The translations under genes were made by a program, and so were the position numbers. Below, one piece after another: positions 36,765-45,904 of a stretch of 64,000 bases of DNA. Source of the DNA: Gimesia alba (GTDB taxonomy: Bacteria; Planctomycetota; Planctomycetia; Planctomycetales; Planctomycetaceae). The stretch's first letter is position 1. Each line of letters opens with the position of its first letter. The stretch is from positions 6,189,046 through 6,253,045 of the forward strand of contig NZ_CP036269.1 in the NCBI RefSeq assembly GCF_007744675.1, written 5' to 3'. The notes under the pieces were generated by a model that saw only the letters and a list, made by a program, of their open reading frames with translations, had not been told where the DNA came from and ran no database searches.

Positions 36765-37478
36765 TTAAGTTGTGGAGAGAGGATGTTCTATGACAGTCTC
36801 AGTTTCGATAAGACCATCTTTCATGATAATCTGGCGTTTGGTTTGCTGGGCGATGCCGGGTTCGTGCGTCACCATAATAATGGTACGTCCTTCCGCATTT
36901 AAATTGTGAAGAATTCCCATAATTTCAGCTTCCGTGGCGGAATCCAGGTTCCCCGTCGGTTCGTCAGCCAAAATGATTTGAGGATCATTCACCAGAGCCC
37001 GCGCAATCGACACACGTTGTTGCTGACCACCGGAAAGCTGGAACGGACGGTGATCCATGCGGTCTCCCAGCCCGACCATGTGGGCCAGTTCCATACACCA
37101 TTCTCGTTCTTCACGACCGATGGCAGGATAGCCGGCCCGGTAGAGCAGGGGGACTTCGATATTTTCCAGCACCGTATATTGTGCGATCAGATTGAATGAC
37201 TGGAAAATAAATCCAATCATGTCGTTCCGCATTTCGGAAAGTTCGTCATCATTCAAAGTCGAGACATCGCGGCCGCCCAGAATGTATTGTCCGCTGGTGG
37301 GACGATCGAGGGCTCCCAGAAGGTTCAAAAGCGTACTCTTTCCGCTACCGGAAGATCCCATGATGGCGACAAAATCGCCTTCGGGGAAGTCGGTCGAAAC
37401 TCCCTTTAATGCTTTGACCACAACTGAACCCAGATCATAGAATTTGGTGAGGTCAACAACTTGCGCCGCCAACTTCAT
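36765..37478 (-). CDS. MacB/LolD-type ABC transporter ATP-binding protein
   Basis: 237 residues. Walker A is GSSGSGKST (41-49), the Q loop follows, the signature is LSGGQQQRVSIARAL, Walker B is IILADEPTGNLDS, and the H loop is VTHEP. The family powers MacB/LolCDE-type systems. The start overlaps the end of the MacA-like gene by four bases, so translation is probably coupled. The ATPase is a separate polypeptide here, unlike E. coli MacB, where it is fused to the permease. Confidence 0.95.
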   Translation of the reverse strand: MKLAAQVVDLTKFYDLGSVVVKALKGVSTDFPEGDFVAIMGSSGSGKSTLLNLLGALDRPTSGQYILGGRDVSTLNDDELSEMRNDMIGFIFQSFNLIAQYTVLENIEVPLLYRAGYPAIGREEREWCMELAHMVGLGDRMDHRPFQLSGGQQQRVSIARALVNDPQIILADEPTGNLDSATEAEIMGILHNLNAEGRTIIMVTHEPGIAQQTKRQIIMKDGLIETETVIEHPLSTT

Positions 37479-39517
37479 GGTCGCTTTTCTCCCGCGGGAC
37501 GGGAGCCTCCGGGAGCTCCTGAAGGGGGCCTGAGCTTGCTGAGTTCGCCTGCATCCAGGAAACCATCTTTGTTGGCATCCAGTGTATCGAAACGTTCCTG
37601 CAGCCGTTCGGGGGCTTCTTCTTTGGAGACTTTGCCGTCCGAATTTTTATCGATGCGTTTCAGGAAATTAGCAGAACCACCGCCGCCAGCAGGCTTAGCT
37701 TTGGCTGCCGCCTGTCCCTTTGGTTTGCCACCTGCTGCTCCCGGTGTCCGCGGTTTTGAGGAATCTGTTTTGGATTGTCCAGCTCTCTGTTTTTCAGACT
37801 GCTTTTTCTTTTCGATCGCCAATTGCTCTTCCAGATCGATCAGCTCATCGGCAAAGTGAGTTCGAGGATTCAGAATCACTTCGTCACCGACTTCGACGCC
37901 CTCCAGAACCTCGATCATCGTATCACTGGCCTGGCCGATTTTGACTTCTCTTCTGACTGGCGCTCCATCTGCCTCAAGCACGAACATATAACGCTGATCT
38001 CCAATCGTGATGATCGACTGTACGGGCACCTGGAGGACATTATCAAGTTGTTCAACGCGGATTTCGATTTCTGCTGTTAAACCTGGCTTGAGTTTCGTGA
38101 TATCCGCTCCGTTTGGAATGATCTTGATGGTTGCCTTGTACTCTTTCAGATCAGGACGCATCCAGTTCGAGGAAATCGGCACAGAAGAGACTTGATCCAC
38201 TTCTCCCTGGTAAAGTTCGTCAGGGAAAGCATCAACGCGAATTTCAACAGGTAATCCCTGTTTAATCATACTGATTTTAGATTCGTGAATGCGGGCGTCG
38301 ACTTTCATCTTGCTGAAATCGGGCAACTGAATAATGGCCTGGCGTTCTCGGACTTCCGTCCCTTCTTCGATGACATCTTCACCGCTGCTGCGTCGGCTGC
38401 TGTTCTGGTTCGCATACACAACCTGCCCATCTTGCGGCGCAATCAATTTACAAGCCTTAATCTGTTCCCCAATCCGCTCTAACTCACTTTTCTCGACTTC
38501 ATAGGTCAGTTGACTGGCTTTGTGACGAGCGTCGTATTGCGCTAAGGTAGCAATACCTTTACGTTCTACGCGGTCCAGATTTCGTTCCTTTTCTTTAACA
38601 TCCGCTTCCAGCTCAATGAGTTTCCGATGCTGGACATAAACTTTTTCAACATTGAGATCTTCTTTGGCAATCTCCAGATCGATTTCCGCTTTCACCACAT
38701 TGATGCGGTCTGCTTCCACATCGTTCTGGTTTTTGTAACCTTTCTTCGCGATCCGTTTGGAGAATTCGAAATTTTCTTCCGCTCGTTGCAGGTCTTCCCG
38801 GGCTTTGGTAATTGCCCCTTCTTTAACATTCAGGTCGCGCTGTGATTCTCCCTCTTTGAACTTCTTCAGATCGAGATTCGCCAGTTCCAATGCCAGTTGA
38901 GCAGCAGAGTTGTCGCTGTCATTTTGTGTCTTTTGAATTTCCACATTTTCAAAAGCCTGTTTCAGTTCGGCTTCCGCCTGTGTGACCTGAATCTGCTGTT
39001 GCTTTTGTTTATCGACGAGTAATGAGGAATCAAGCTCGCAGACCAGGTCCCCAGCTTTGACCATCGTTCCTTCTGGAACAATGCTGATGATGGTCGTATA
39101 GCCTTTGACTTTGCTGGTGAGTGTGACGTTATCCAAACTGTCAAGCTGACCACGTTCGTTCACGGTGATTCGCAACGGCCCCCGTGTTACCTTGTCAGTA
39201 ATGTAAGCCGTATTCTTTTTCGGACCGGAAGAGAACAGGGTCGTACGGAATGCGGGCGTAGCCAGAACCGTCCCCGTAACAAGTAAAATTGCCACTAAGA
39301 GCAACTTTGTCTTACTGGGTAACTTGCGTTTCTTCTTCGCTGTCTGTGGAGAGGGCGTTGAGTTCTGCTGCTGGTCGGAAGACAACGGGTCTGATGACTT
39401 CGTCTGCAGTGACTCCGGTTTCGGTTGTTTCTGGGGTGGATTGGCGGTGCTCATTGGTGGGCCTGATTCTTCCCGCGCGGTGTTGATAGAAATCGTCTTT
39501 CCAAATTCCATTTTCAT
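37475..39517 (-). CDS. MacA/HlyD-type periplasmic adaptor with C-terminal EF hands
   Basis: 680 residues from the first ATG at 39517 (GGAG four bases upstream); 39454 is an alternative. A Lys-rich, disordered cytoplasmic N-terminus precedes one membrane span (about 69-90), lipoyl halves, a long coiled coil (about 160-340) and the adaptor beta-barrel. After a Gly/Ala/Lys linker, two EF hands occur (DKNSDGKVSKEE and DANKDGFLDAGE, about 620-655), which is unusual for this family. The adaptor links the MacB-type permease to the outer-membrane TolC-like channel. The start region overlaps the TolC-like gene by 143-206 bases in another frame. Confidence 0.9.
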   Translation of the reverse strand: MKMEFGKTISINTAREESGPPMSTANPPQKQPKPESLQTKSSDPLSSDQQQNSTPSPQTAKKKRKLPSKTKLLLVAILLVTGTVLATPAFRTTLFSSGPKKNTAYITDKVTRGPLRITVNERGQLDSLDNVTLTSKVKGYTTIISIVPEGTMVKAGDLVCELDSSLLVDKQKQQQIQVTQAEAELKQAFENVEIQKTQNDSDNSAAQLALELANLDLKKFKEGESQRDLNVKEGAITKAREDLQRAEENFEFSKRIAKKGYKNQNDVEADRINVVKAEIDLEIAKEDLNVEKVYVQHRKLIELEADVKEKERNLDRVERKGIATLAQYDARHKASQLTYEVEKSELERIGEQIKACKLIAPQDGQVVYANQNSSRRSSGEDVIEEGTEVRERQAIIQLPDFSKMKVDARIHESKISMIKQGLPVEIRVDAFPDELYQGEVDQVSSVPISSNWMRPDLKEYKATIKIIPNGADITKLKPGLTAEIEIRVEQLDNVLQVPVQSIITIGDQRYMFVLEADGAPVRREVKIGQASDTMIEVLEGVEVGDEVILNPRTHFADELIDLEEQLAIEKKKQSEKQRAGQSKTDSSKPRTPGAAGGKPKGQAAAKAKPAGGGGSANFLKRIDKNSDGKVSKEEAPERLQERFDTLDANKDGFLDAGELSKLRPPSGAPGGSRPAGEKRP

Positions 39518-42089
39518 CTATCTCCATAATACCCATATCTAGATAGATGTTAAGTCGGTTTTGCTCATAATTTACCCAGTTGCTGATTAAACTGTTTTGT
39601 GCGTCTAATACCGCATTTAACGCATTTAACAGATTTAACCCTTGATTTCGTCCCGCCTGGGAAGGATCTGAGGTCGCCTCGACGGCATTATCATACTGTA
39701 AAGCAGCTAAACGAATTTGAACTCGCGATGTCTCAAAGTTCTGCCGTAAGACCGACAGTTGACGCCAGCTTTGACGAACTTGGAACTTCACAGCATCTTC
39801 CGCCGCCATGAAATCACGTCGTTCTCGCTGATAATCGATCTGAGACTCTCGATATGCGTTTCGCTCCTGTACTAATGATAAAGGGGCTGTAAACTCCACT
39901 CCTGCACGGAAACCAGCCTGACTACCGCGAAAGTCCAGCGGCTTGTTTCTGCCCAGAGGCGTACTTACATCCCCGTCGACTACGACATTTAACACCGCTT
40001 CCAGAGAATTAGACCGCACTTCCATCAATCTTCGTGCATCCATGACGATTCCACGCTGATTCATCAGGTCCAGGCGATTATCCAGGCCAATGCGGACCAC
40101 TTCACCGATATCCATCATAAATGGTTCCAGGGTAATAAGTTCCACTCGCAGACCGATCTCGATTACCTGCATCCCCTGAGAGGTTCTCAGCATGTCTTCC
40201 CGCAAATTGGCCATCTCTAAAATTATTCGCTTTTTTTGCTCATTCGTCAGTTTGTCTTCGCTCAAAAAGCTCTGCAGCCCGGCCAGACGGCTTTCGATGT
40301 TCTGCATTTCCTTGCGAATGCTTGAGTACAACCGTATATCATTTTTCGTACTTTCGCGAACCCGCTCTCGATCTTCTTCCGACTGGAAGCGACGCTGTCG
40401 TAATGAGAGCAGCTCATCAGTTGCCCCTTCATCAGTATCACCCAGCAGCAATTCCACGTTTTTGATGTCCTGCTCTAATGTCTGCAGCGCATCAGTGCGG
40501 AGTTTGGCCAGAAGTTGCTGGAGTCCTGCGACGACCTCTTTTATCTCCGCCGTTGTGGGTGGGACCAGATTCGGGTCTTCCCAATTCTCAACGTAGACTT
40601 TCGCCCAGACTTCGACATAGTCATAAATTTCCTGTTCGATCTGAGGGAGCAGGGGATCGATCAATTCAAACGGCTTTAATAAAGAGTCGTCAATCGTCAT
40701 CGGCATGTTGGGGGGGAGCCCCAGAAAGATTTTGAACGAGCCCAATGAATCCTGATACTGTCGTTCAAACGTTCTCAAGCGATTGATTGATTGTGCCAGT
40801 CGTGTTTCCAATTGTGCCACATCCAAAGTCACGACCTCAGTGCGAATCCGCGATACAAGTTCATTGGCGGTTGCCTGAAAGGAATCGGCATCACTCAGCG
40901 CCAACAGGAGTTTCTCCTGTTCTTCGGTCATCTCGCCTTTCCAGGAAAGCATTCGAGATTCGTCATCGAATTCGAGCTTATCCACGAGCGCTGGTGGAAT
41001 GATCCAGTTCTCTGGAAGCTGATCGAGTTTTTCGGATTGGACTTTAGGTTTCTGAGAAGACAGAGCTCGCAGAATTTCCACCTGGCGTTCCAGACGTTTG
41101 ATATTCCCGCGTTCGTTTTCGATGACCTGAATCTGCTGCAGTAACTGTAAAAAGCCATTTCCCCCGGCGACATTATCAGTAAAAAATTCTTTTCGGAATC
41201 GGGCGAGTGTTCGTGTCTGATACAGCACGTTCCGTTCGTCCTGTGTCAGATTATTCAAGACAACTTTTCGACCTGCACCGAGGAGCAGGGGTTGTACCAG
41301 AGAATAAGACAGCACGCTGACTGAACTGGTTTGGTTTGAACCGGAAAACAGCCAAAGCGTGTTGTTGGCCAGTTCGACGGCCCATTGCGCACCACTGGGG
41401 AGCACCTGATTGACGCCGATGCGGCTGGCCAGATCCAGTTCCTGTGTACCATTTGATAAACGACGACGATTGATTTCGGCTTGAGGATTCTGCCCGCCGA
41501 CACCCAGATAACGAACATCAAACTGGAATCGACCGAAGGTTAAATCCAAGGCTGCCAGAAACAGATTTTCAATTTGGAACTGGTATTCACGGCTATTAAT
41601 GTTCGCGATATCAATCGTTTCAGCGAGAGTAAGATTATTGAGCGCCGGTAGTTCCACGCCTTCCAATGCATCACCAGAGGCGGCAATTTCCGCACTGAGT
41701 TCCGGGCTGATACCATACTGCACAAGCCAGTCGGGATTTTCGATACTGAGTGCGCGGCCGAATTTGTGCCAGCTTTTATACCCTTTTTTGCATTGCAGCC
41801 AGTGCATATAAACATTCGCGGCAGGGTCATCCGGCGGCAGTGGTTCGTGGTTGGGATCATAGGGATCATAAAACCGACTGCGCGGATCGGGTTCCACATC
41901 GAAACGAGGCACGTGCCAGGCAGGGTCATTCGCGTTCTCGGCAAGAATTTCATACGTATCCTGATTCGCTTGATCGAACCAGAACGTCGGAGAGCAACCA
42001 GTGTGAGCCACGGTCATAAAAACGATCAGAGCGATCGTCAAATATGGTTTGGTCTTGCCACAAAATGGAGTCAGTCTTATACGCCTCAT
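39312..42089 (-). CDS. Large TolC-family outer-membrane channel lipoprotein
   Basis: 925 residues, about twice the usual TolC length. A lipoprotein signal ends in HTGC, and the 'LTLAETIDIANINSREYQ' and 'VNQVLPSGAQW' stretches are TolC-family entry motifs. The extra length is mostly charged, heptad-like sequence in the middle (about 330-640), probably a longer coiled coil or an inserted helical domain. The second family repeat resumes near 680. It provides the outer-membrane exit duct for the MacAB system downstream. The 3' end overlaps the adaptor gene by at least 143 bases. Confidence 0.85.
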   Translation of the reverse strand: MRRIRLTPFCGKTKPYLTIALIVFMTVAHTGCSPTFWFDQANQDTYEILAENANDPAWHVPRFDVEPDPRSRFYDPYDPNHEPLPPDDPAANVYMHWLQCKKGYKSWHKFGRALSIENPDWLVQYGISPELSAEIAASGDALEGVELPALNNLTLAETIDIANINSREYQFQIENLFLAALDLTFGRFQFDVRYLGVGGQNPQAEINRRRLSNGTQELDLASRIGVNQVLPSGAQWAVELANNTLWLFSGSNQTSSVSVLSYSLVQPLLLGAGRKVVLNNLTQDERNVLYQTRTLARFRKEFFTDNVAGGNGFLQLLQQIQVIENERGNIKRLERQVEILRALSSQKPKVQSEKLDQLPENWIIPPALVDKLEFDDESRMLSWKGEMTEEQEKLLLALSDADSFQATANELVSRIRTEVVTLDVAQLETRLAQSINRLRTFERQYQDSLGSFKIFLGLPPNMPMTIDDSLLKPFELIDPLLPQIEQEIYDYVEVWAKVYVENWEDPNLVPPTTAEIKEVVAGLQQLLAKLRTDALQTLEQDIKNVELLLGDTDEGATDELLSLRQRRFQSEEDRERVRESTKNDIRLYSSIRKEMQNIESRLAGLQSFLSEDKLTNEQKKRIILEMANLREDMLRTSQGMQVIEIGLRVELITLEPFMMDIGEVVRIGLDNRLDLMNQRGIVMDARRLMEVRSNSLEAVLNVVVDGDVSTPLGRNKPLDFRGSQAGFRAGVEFTAPLSLVQERNAYRESQIDYQRERRDFMAAEDAVKFQVRQSWRQLSVLRQNFETSRVQIRLAALQYDNAVEATSDPSQAGRNQGLNLLNALNAVLDAQNSLISNWVNYEQNRLNIYLDMGIMEIDENGIWKDDFYQHRAGRIRPTNEHRQSTPETTETGVTADEVIRPVVFRPAAELNALSTDSEEETQVTQ

Positions 42090-42155
42090 AGAGGAGAATC
42101 CGTTACAGTAGTTAGTAAAATGCCAGGATTGGTAAGAAGAGGAAAAACGATTACG

Positions 42156-42728
42156 TTACGCTGCCGGTGCGCCCTGATAAGGATAAGGGCTGGAAGCATC
42201 CTGAAAGGTTTTGACTGTTTCGCGCTGGGAGCGCTGAATGTAGGCCGACTTCAGTAACGCCTGCAGAATGCTGGTCAACTGGCGCCGTTGATCCGGATTC
42301 AATGCAGCCAACAGACGGTGTGAAACCATACCGTGATACGCTTTGACCTGTTCCAGAATACGGGAACCTTGCTCAGTCACTTGCAGTACACGTTTGCGGC
42401 GGTCTTTTTGTGACTGCCTGCGAATGACTAACTGATCCCCCTCCATTCGTTCGATCAACGTACAGATATTCGATTCCGACTGCCCCAGCCTTCGTGCTAA
42501 CTCAGATTGGGAACAACCGGTCTCACAAATGTCATCAATCACTTTCAAAGCAGAGTAGCGCACTTCATTGATTTCCAGATGTGCAAAACTGTTATTTAAC
42601 GCCGCCCTGACCAGATGCGCGGTTCGGATCAATAAATCAATCTGTTCCACACATTCATGGTGATGCAATGACTTCCAGTCTGTCGAACCAGATGGAGCTT
42701 CTGAATTGGGTTTGCTATCCTGTTCCAT
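42156..42728 (-). CDS. MarR family transcriptional regulator
   Basis: 190 residues from the ATG at 42728 (GAGGCGGAAG upstream); GTG at 42743 is an alternative. The winged helix is visible in SQSELARRLGQSESNICTLI (recognition helix) and 'RRQSQKDRRKRVLQVTEQG' (wing with DRR). MarR proteins repress efflux genes and release DNA when they bind a small ligand. It is the first gene of the export operon, 66 bases before the TolC-like gene, and probably autoregulates through the inverted repeats upstream. Confidence 0.9.
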   Translation of the reverse strand: MEQDSKPNSEAPSGSTDWKSLHHHECVEQIDLLIRTAHLVRAALNNSFAHLEINEVRYSALKVIDDICETGCSQSELARRLGQSESNICTLIERMEGDQLVIRRQSQKDRRKRVLQVTEQGSRILEQVKAYHGMVSHRLLAALNPDQRRQLTSILQALLKSAYIQRSQRETVKTFQDASSPYPYQGAPAA

Positions 42729-42799
42729 ACACTTCCGCCTCACGCTTGATAATTCGTTTTAAAATGACGCCTCGCCTGTTTGAGCACAGAGGTTGCCCT

Positions 42800-42829
42800 T
42801 ACTAATATTTCGGACGTGAAGTATTAGTA
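42800..42829. promoter_or_regulatory. Inverted repeat, candidate MarR operator 1
   Basis: TACTAATA (42800-42807) and TATTAGTA (42822-42829) are perfect mirror arms 14 bases apart, in the divergent region between the MarR gene and a sulfatase. Assignment to the MarR protein is inferred from position. Confidence 0.4.
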
Positions 42830-42860
42830 TCTGAAGGAGTTATCGGCATAACCGTCAAAG

Positions 42861-42876
42861 TTTTACATAAGTAAAA
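42861..42876. promoter_or_regulatory. Inverted repeat, candidate MarR operator 2
   Basis: TTTTACATAAGTAAAA is a 16-base perfect-arm palindrome in the same divergent region. The spacing is typical of MarR-type sites. Confidence 0.4.
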
Positions 42877-42932
42877 TCTTATTTTTAGGTTGCACTTCGG
42901 AAGGAAAGCGTGAACAATCAGAGGAACAACCC

Positions 42933-44405
42933 ATGACTTTTCATTTCAAAACCCCATTCGTGAGAAAGCTTTACATGAAACGGCTCGCACTCATTCGTAG
43001 CAAAAAACAACACGCCTTATTAATCCTATTCTTCCTATTCACCCTGAGCTCATCACTCGTTGAAGTTCGTGCAGAATCTAAGCCGAATGTCATCGTGATC
43101 TACGCCGATGACCTGGGATACGGGGACCTGGCCTGCTTTGGGCATCCTACAATCAAAACGCCTCACCTGGATCAGATGGCGGCGGAAGGGATGAAATTCA
43201 CCCAATTCTATTCAGCGGCCCCGGTCTGTACTCCCAGTCGGGCCGCTTTGCTCACAGGCCGCTATCCGATTCGTTCTGGAATGTGCAGTGACAAACGCCG
43301 GGTACTCTTTCCCAATTCCGGCGGCGGCATTCCTGCCAGCGAGGTGACTCTGGCCGAAGCACTCAAGGACGCCGGCTATCAAACAGCCTGTGTCGGAAAG
43401 TGGCATCTGGGCCATCTCCCCCAGTTTCTGCCCACCAATAATGGCTTTGATTCTTACTATGGAATTCCTTATTCCAATGACATGGATCGCGTGGCAGATA
43501 GAAAAATGGGCCGCAATATTTTCCTGGATCCCAAAGTCAAATATTGGGATGTCCCCTTGATGCGCGATACGGAAGTCATCGAACGACCGGCGGACCAGAC
43601 CACCATTACGAAACGCTACACCGAAGAGGCGATCAAATTCATCAAGCAGAATCAAAAACAACCGTTTTATCTCTATCTGGCGCACAGCATGCCACACGTT
43701 CCGCTGTTTCGCTCGAAAAAGTTTGTCGACAAAAGTCGGCGTGGCTTATTTGGAGACGTGATTGAAGAGATTGACTGGAGTGTCGGACAAATTCTGCAGG
43801 AACTGAAATCACAGGGACTGGATCAAAATACGATCGTCTGGTTTTCCAGTGACAATGGTCCCTGGTTGATTTTCAATCAACAGGGAGGCTCTGCGGGGTT
43901 ATTAAAGGATGGGAAAGGCAGCACTTGGGAAGGTGGCATGCGTGAGCCAACTCTCGCGTGGTGGCCTGGACATATTCCTTCGGGTACCGTGTCACAGGAA
44001 CTGGGCAGTACGATGGATATCTTTACCACTTCCATCAAACTTGCGGGCGGGAAAGTTCCCCAGGATCGAGTCGTCGATGGCGTAGATCTGACACCCGTTT
44101 TAATGAATACCGGCAAAGGCCCCCGAGAGGAAATGGTCTATTATCGAGGGACCAAACTGATGGCGATTCGCAAAGGTCCCTGGAAAGCCCATTTCATCAC
44201 CAAACCAGCTTACGGCAGAGAGCCGTTCAAAGAACACGATCCCCCGGTGCTGTATCATCTTGAACACGATCCCTCAGAAAAATATGACATTTCCAAGGAT
44301 CATCCCGATGTGATCAAGGAATTAAAGGCGGCCGCTGAAAAACATCAGAAAACGGTCAAGCCGGTCCCTTCCCAACTGGAAATTCCCCTTACGAAAAAAT
44401 CCTGA
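42933..44405 (+). CDS. Secreted arylsulfatase
   Basis: 490 residues. GAGG lies eight bases before the ATG. A long n-region precedes the signal anchor (ALLILFFLFTLSSSLVEVRA). The metal site is VIVIYADDLGYGDLACFG; the formylglycine motif is C99-TPSR-103 with AALLTGR, and 'VGKWHLGH' and FSSDNGPW follow. It matches arylsulfatase A/N-acetylgalactosamine-6-sulfatase types. It is divergent from the MarR/efflux operon and may share its control region. Confidence 0.93.
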   Translation: MTFHFKTPFVRKLYMKRLALIRSKKQHALLILFFLFTLSSSLVEVRAESKPNVIVIYADDLGYGDLACFGHPTIKTPHLDQMAAEGMKFTQFYSAAPVCTPSRAALLTGRYPIRSGMCSDKRRVLFPNSGGGIPASEVTLAEALKDAGYQTACVGKWHLGHLPQFLPTNNGFDSYYGIPYSNDMDRVADRKMGRNIFLDPKVKYWDVPLMRDTEVIERPADQTTITKRYTEEAIKFIKQNQKQPFYLYLAHSMPHVPLFRSKKFVDKSRRGLFGDVIEEIDWSVGQILQELKSQGLDQNTIVWFSSDNGPWLIFNQQGGSAGLLKDGKGSTWEGGMREPTLAWWPGHIPSGTVSQELGSTMDIFTTSIKLAGGKVPQDRVVDGVDLTPVLMNTGKGPREEMVYYRGTKLMAIRKGPWKAHFITKPAYGREPFKEHDPPVLYHLEHDPSEKYDISKDHPDVIKELKAAAEKHQKTVKPVPSQLEIPLTKKS

Positions 44406-44412
44406 ATCGCAA

Positions 44413-44458
44413 AACAGACGGCTCACCAGTAACAGTTATAGCGTGGGCCGTCTTTTTC
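44413..44458 (+). terminator. Terminator of the sulfatase gene
   Basis: AGACGGCTCAC (44415) and GTGGGCCGTCT (44443) form a stem with one wobble, followed by TTTTT. It overlaps the 3' end of the convergent gene. Confidence 0.7.
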
Positions 44459-44932
44459 CTCTCGAATCCGAAAGTGGACAGAAGAAATCGATTTGTGGTG
44501 ATCCAGGTCTGAAAAAAAGTGATCCCAGGCTTTGCTGAAGCGGGGTAACTGCTTTTCATCAAATTCAGGCTGCGGCTCGGGTAGGCGCTCGTAGGCATCA
44601 TGGGTCAATGCCAGAGCCACCAGCGACATATGCTCATCGTAATCAGGCTGTGACAACAGCACTTCCATTGCCTCAGCGGCTTGCCTGCAAGGAAGAAACT
44701 CTGTTTCGCGCAGACACTGCGTTGCCATCCGCTCCACATATTTCAGCAGGTTATTCACACCCCGCTGATTGAGCAGAAAATCGGCTCTGGAATCAACTTG
44801 CAGGGCAAATTGAATTTGCTCATAGAGTTCTTCATCTGTCTCACTGGGAATTGACATTCTGCCATATCCATCCGGTGCGATAGACTCAATCGTTTTGATC
44901 GCGTTGGCAATTGCTGTATGACTGGTATTCAT
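44423..44932 (-). CDS. Hypothetical protein
   Basis: 169 residues, acidic, without a signal or membrane segment. The sequence looks helical (EELYEQIQFALQVDSRADF, NNLLKYVERMATQCLRE), with a C-terminal 'AWDHFFSDLDHH' stretch. I do not recognise a family. It lies between a sulfatase and a lipoprotein gene and appears monocistronic. Confidence 0.55.
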   Translation of the reverse strand: MNTSHTAIANAIKTIESIAPDGYGRMSIPSETDEELYEQIQFALQVDSRADFLLNQRGVNNLLKYVERMATQCLRETEFLPCRQAAEAMEVLLSQPDYDEHMSLVALALTHDAYERLPEPQPEFDEKQLPRFSKAWDHFFSDLDHHKSISSVHFRIREEKDGPRYNCYW

Positions 44933-45042
44933 AATCGGTGATTAAATTCATTCAAGAAGGGAAACGGTTCCTGCTGATACCGGACATTATACACCCCGCT
45001 TGTGAATCAACAAAGAGAACGAACTCAGTGTCTTGCTCCCAA

Positions 45043-45083
45043 TAAAAAAGGAGCTGACTGAGTAGAACTCGGCCAGCTCCTGA
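45043..45083 (-). terminator. Rho-independent terminator
   Basis: On the minus strand a ~15-bp stem (AGGAGCTGG... with ...CAGCTCCT, one mismatch) is followed by TTTTTTATT. It ends the lipoprotein gene. Confidence 0.82.
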
Positions 45084-45111
45084 ATCAATTGTCGTTTTGG
45101 AAAGCGTCTTC

Positions 45112-45519
45112 TTATTTCAGAAAGAAGTCATCTGGTCCCTTATGAGTATAGTAAGGATATTGCACTATGCCCAGGGGCTGATTTTGCTGAGGATAGACAG
45201 CTGCAGGAGGGATGTATTTGTATGTCTGATAATGCTTCGGGCGTTGTTTGTGAGTATAGCGGTTTTTGTGGCCATTATTCCAGCCGGGAGGACAGTAGGC
45301 ACCACCGCCGTGGCGATAATGACCCATTTGCTGAATGGGGGCCTGTTGACCAGCAAGCTGCTTGTGCATGAGCTGTTGGTATTTGACCATTTCAGCCTGC
45401 TGCTGCATCATGAATTCCCCGTCGCTCGATTGACCTCGAATGACCTGGCTATTCGTGCATCCCACACATAATGGCAGAATCAAACACGCGGCCATTTTAC
45501 ATAACAACTGAGGCTTCAT
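45112..45519 (-). CDS. Small lipoprotein rich in Gln, His and Tyr
   Basis: 135 residues. The signal ends at LCVGC, so the mature protein starts at about Cys21. The rest is low-complexity: Gln/Met-rich helices followed by a His/Tyr/Pro-rich segment (GHYRHGGGAYCPPGW, KHYQTYKYIPPAAVYP). It is likely envelope-attached and disordered. No family was recognised. Confidence 0.6.
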   Translation of the reverse strand: MKPQLLCKMAACLILPLCVGCTNSQVIRGQSSDGEFMMQQQAEMVKYQQLMHKQLAGQQAPIQQMGHYRHGGGAYCPPGWNNGHKNRYTHKQRPKHYQTYKYIPPAAVYPQQNQPLGIVQYPYYTHKGPDDFFLK

Positions 45520-45904
45520 TGGCTTCCCTTCCCCTGAATTCCTGAATATGAACGAATCTGAAGATTCAGTTCAAAAACGTTGGTACCTGATGCAATTCCT
45601 GCTGATATTGGTTTTGAGAGAACCAACCCTGATCAGCAGATGACTTATTTCTTTTATCGGCCGATGAGAGTCAAACAATAGTTAAAATCCCCAATAAATG
45701 GAAAACCGCTGTAATATTCAAAACTGATCGACCTTGCAGAATCGTTAAAACCGGGATAGATTATCATGGTTCCCCACTCTATGACCGGGTCTGTATAAGC
45801 TGGTCAAAGTGGGTTATTTTTAGATTTGAGTTTTTAAGGCAAGACAGCGTCAGTGACGAAGTGCTCATTTTGATTAGATCTTTGCCAACAAGGGAGTGTT
45901 CGGC
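45520..45904. other. Divergent intergenic region
   Basis: 385 bases. A possible promoter for the TIM-barrel gene is TTGCAG (45734) with TAGATT (45757), spacing 17, both imperfect. Nothing else was recognised. Confidence 0.3.
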
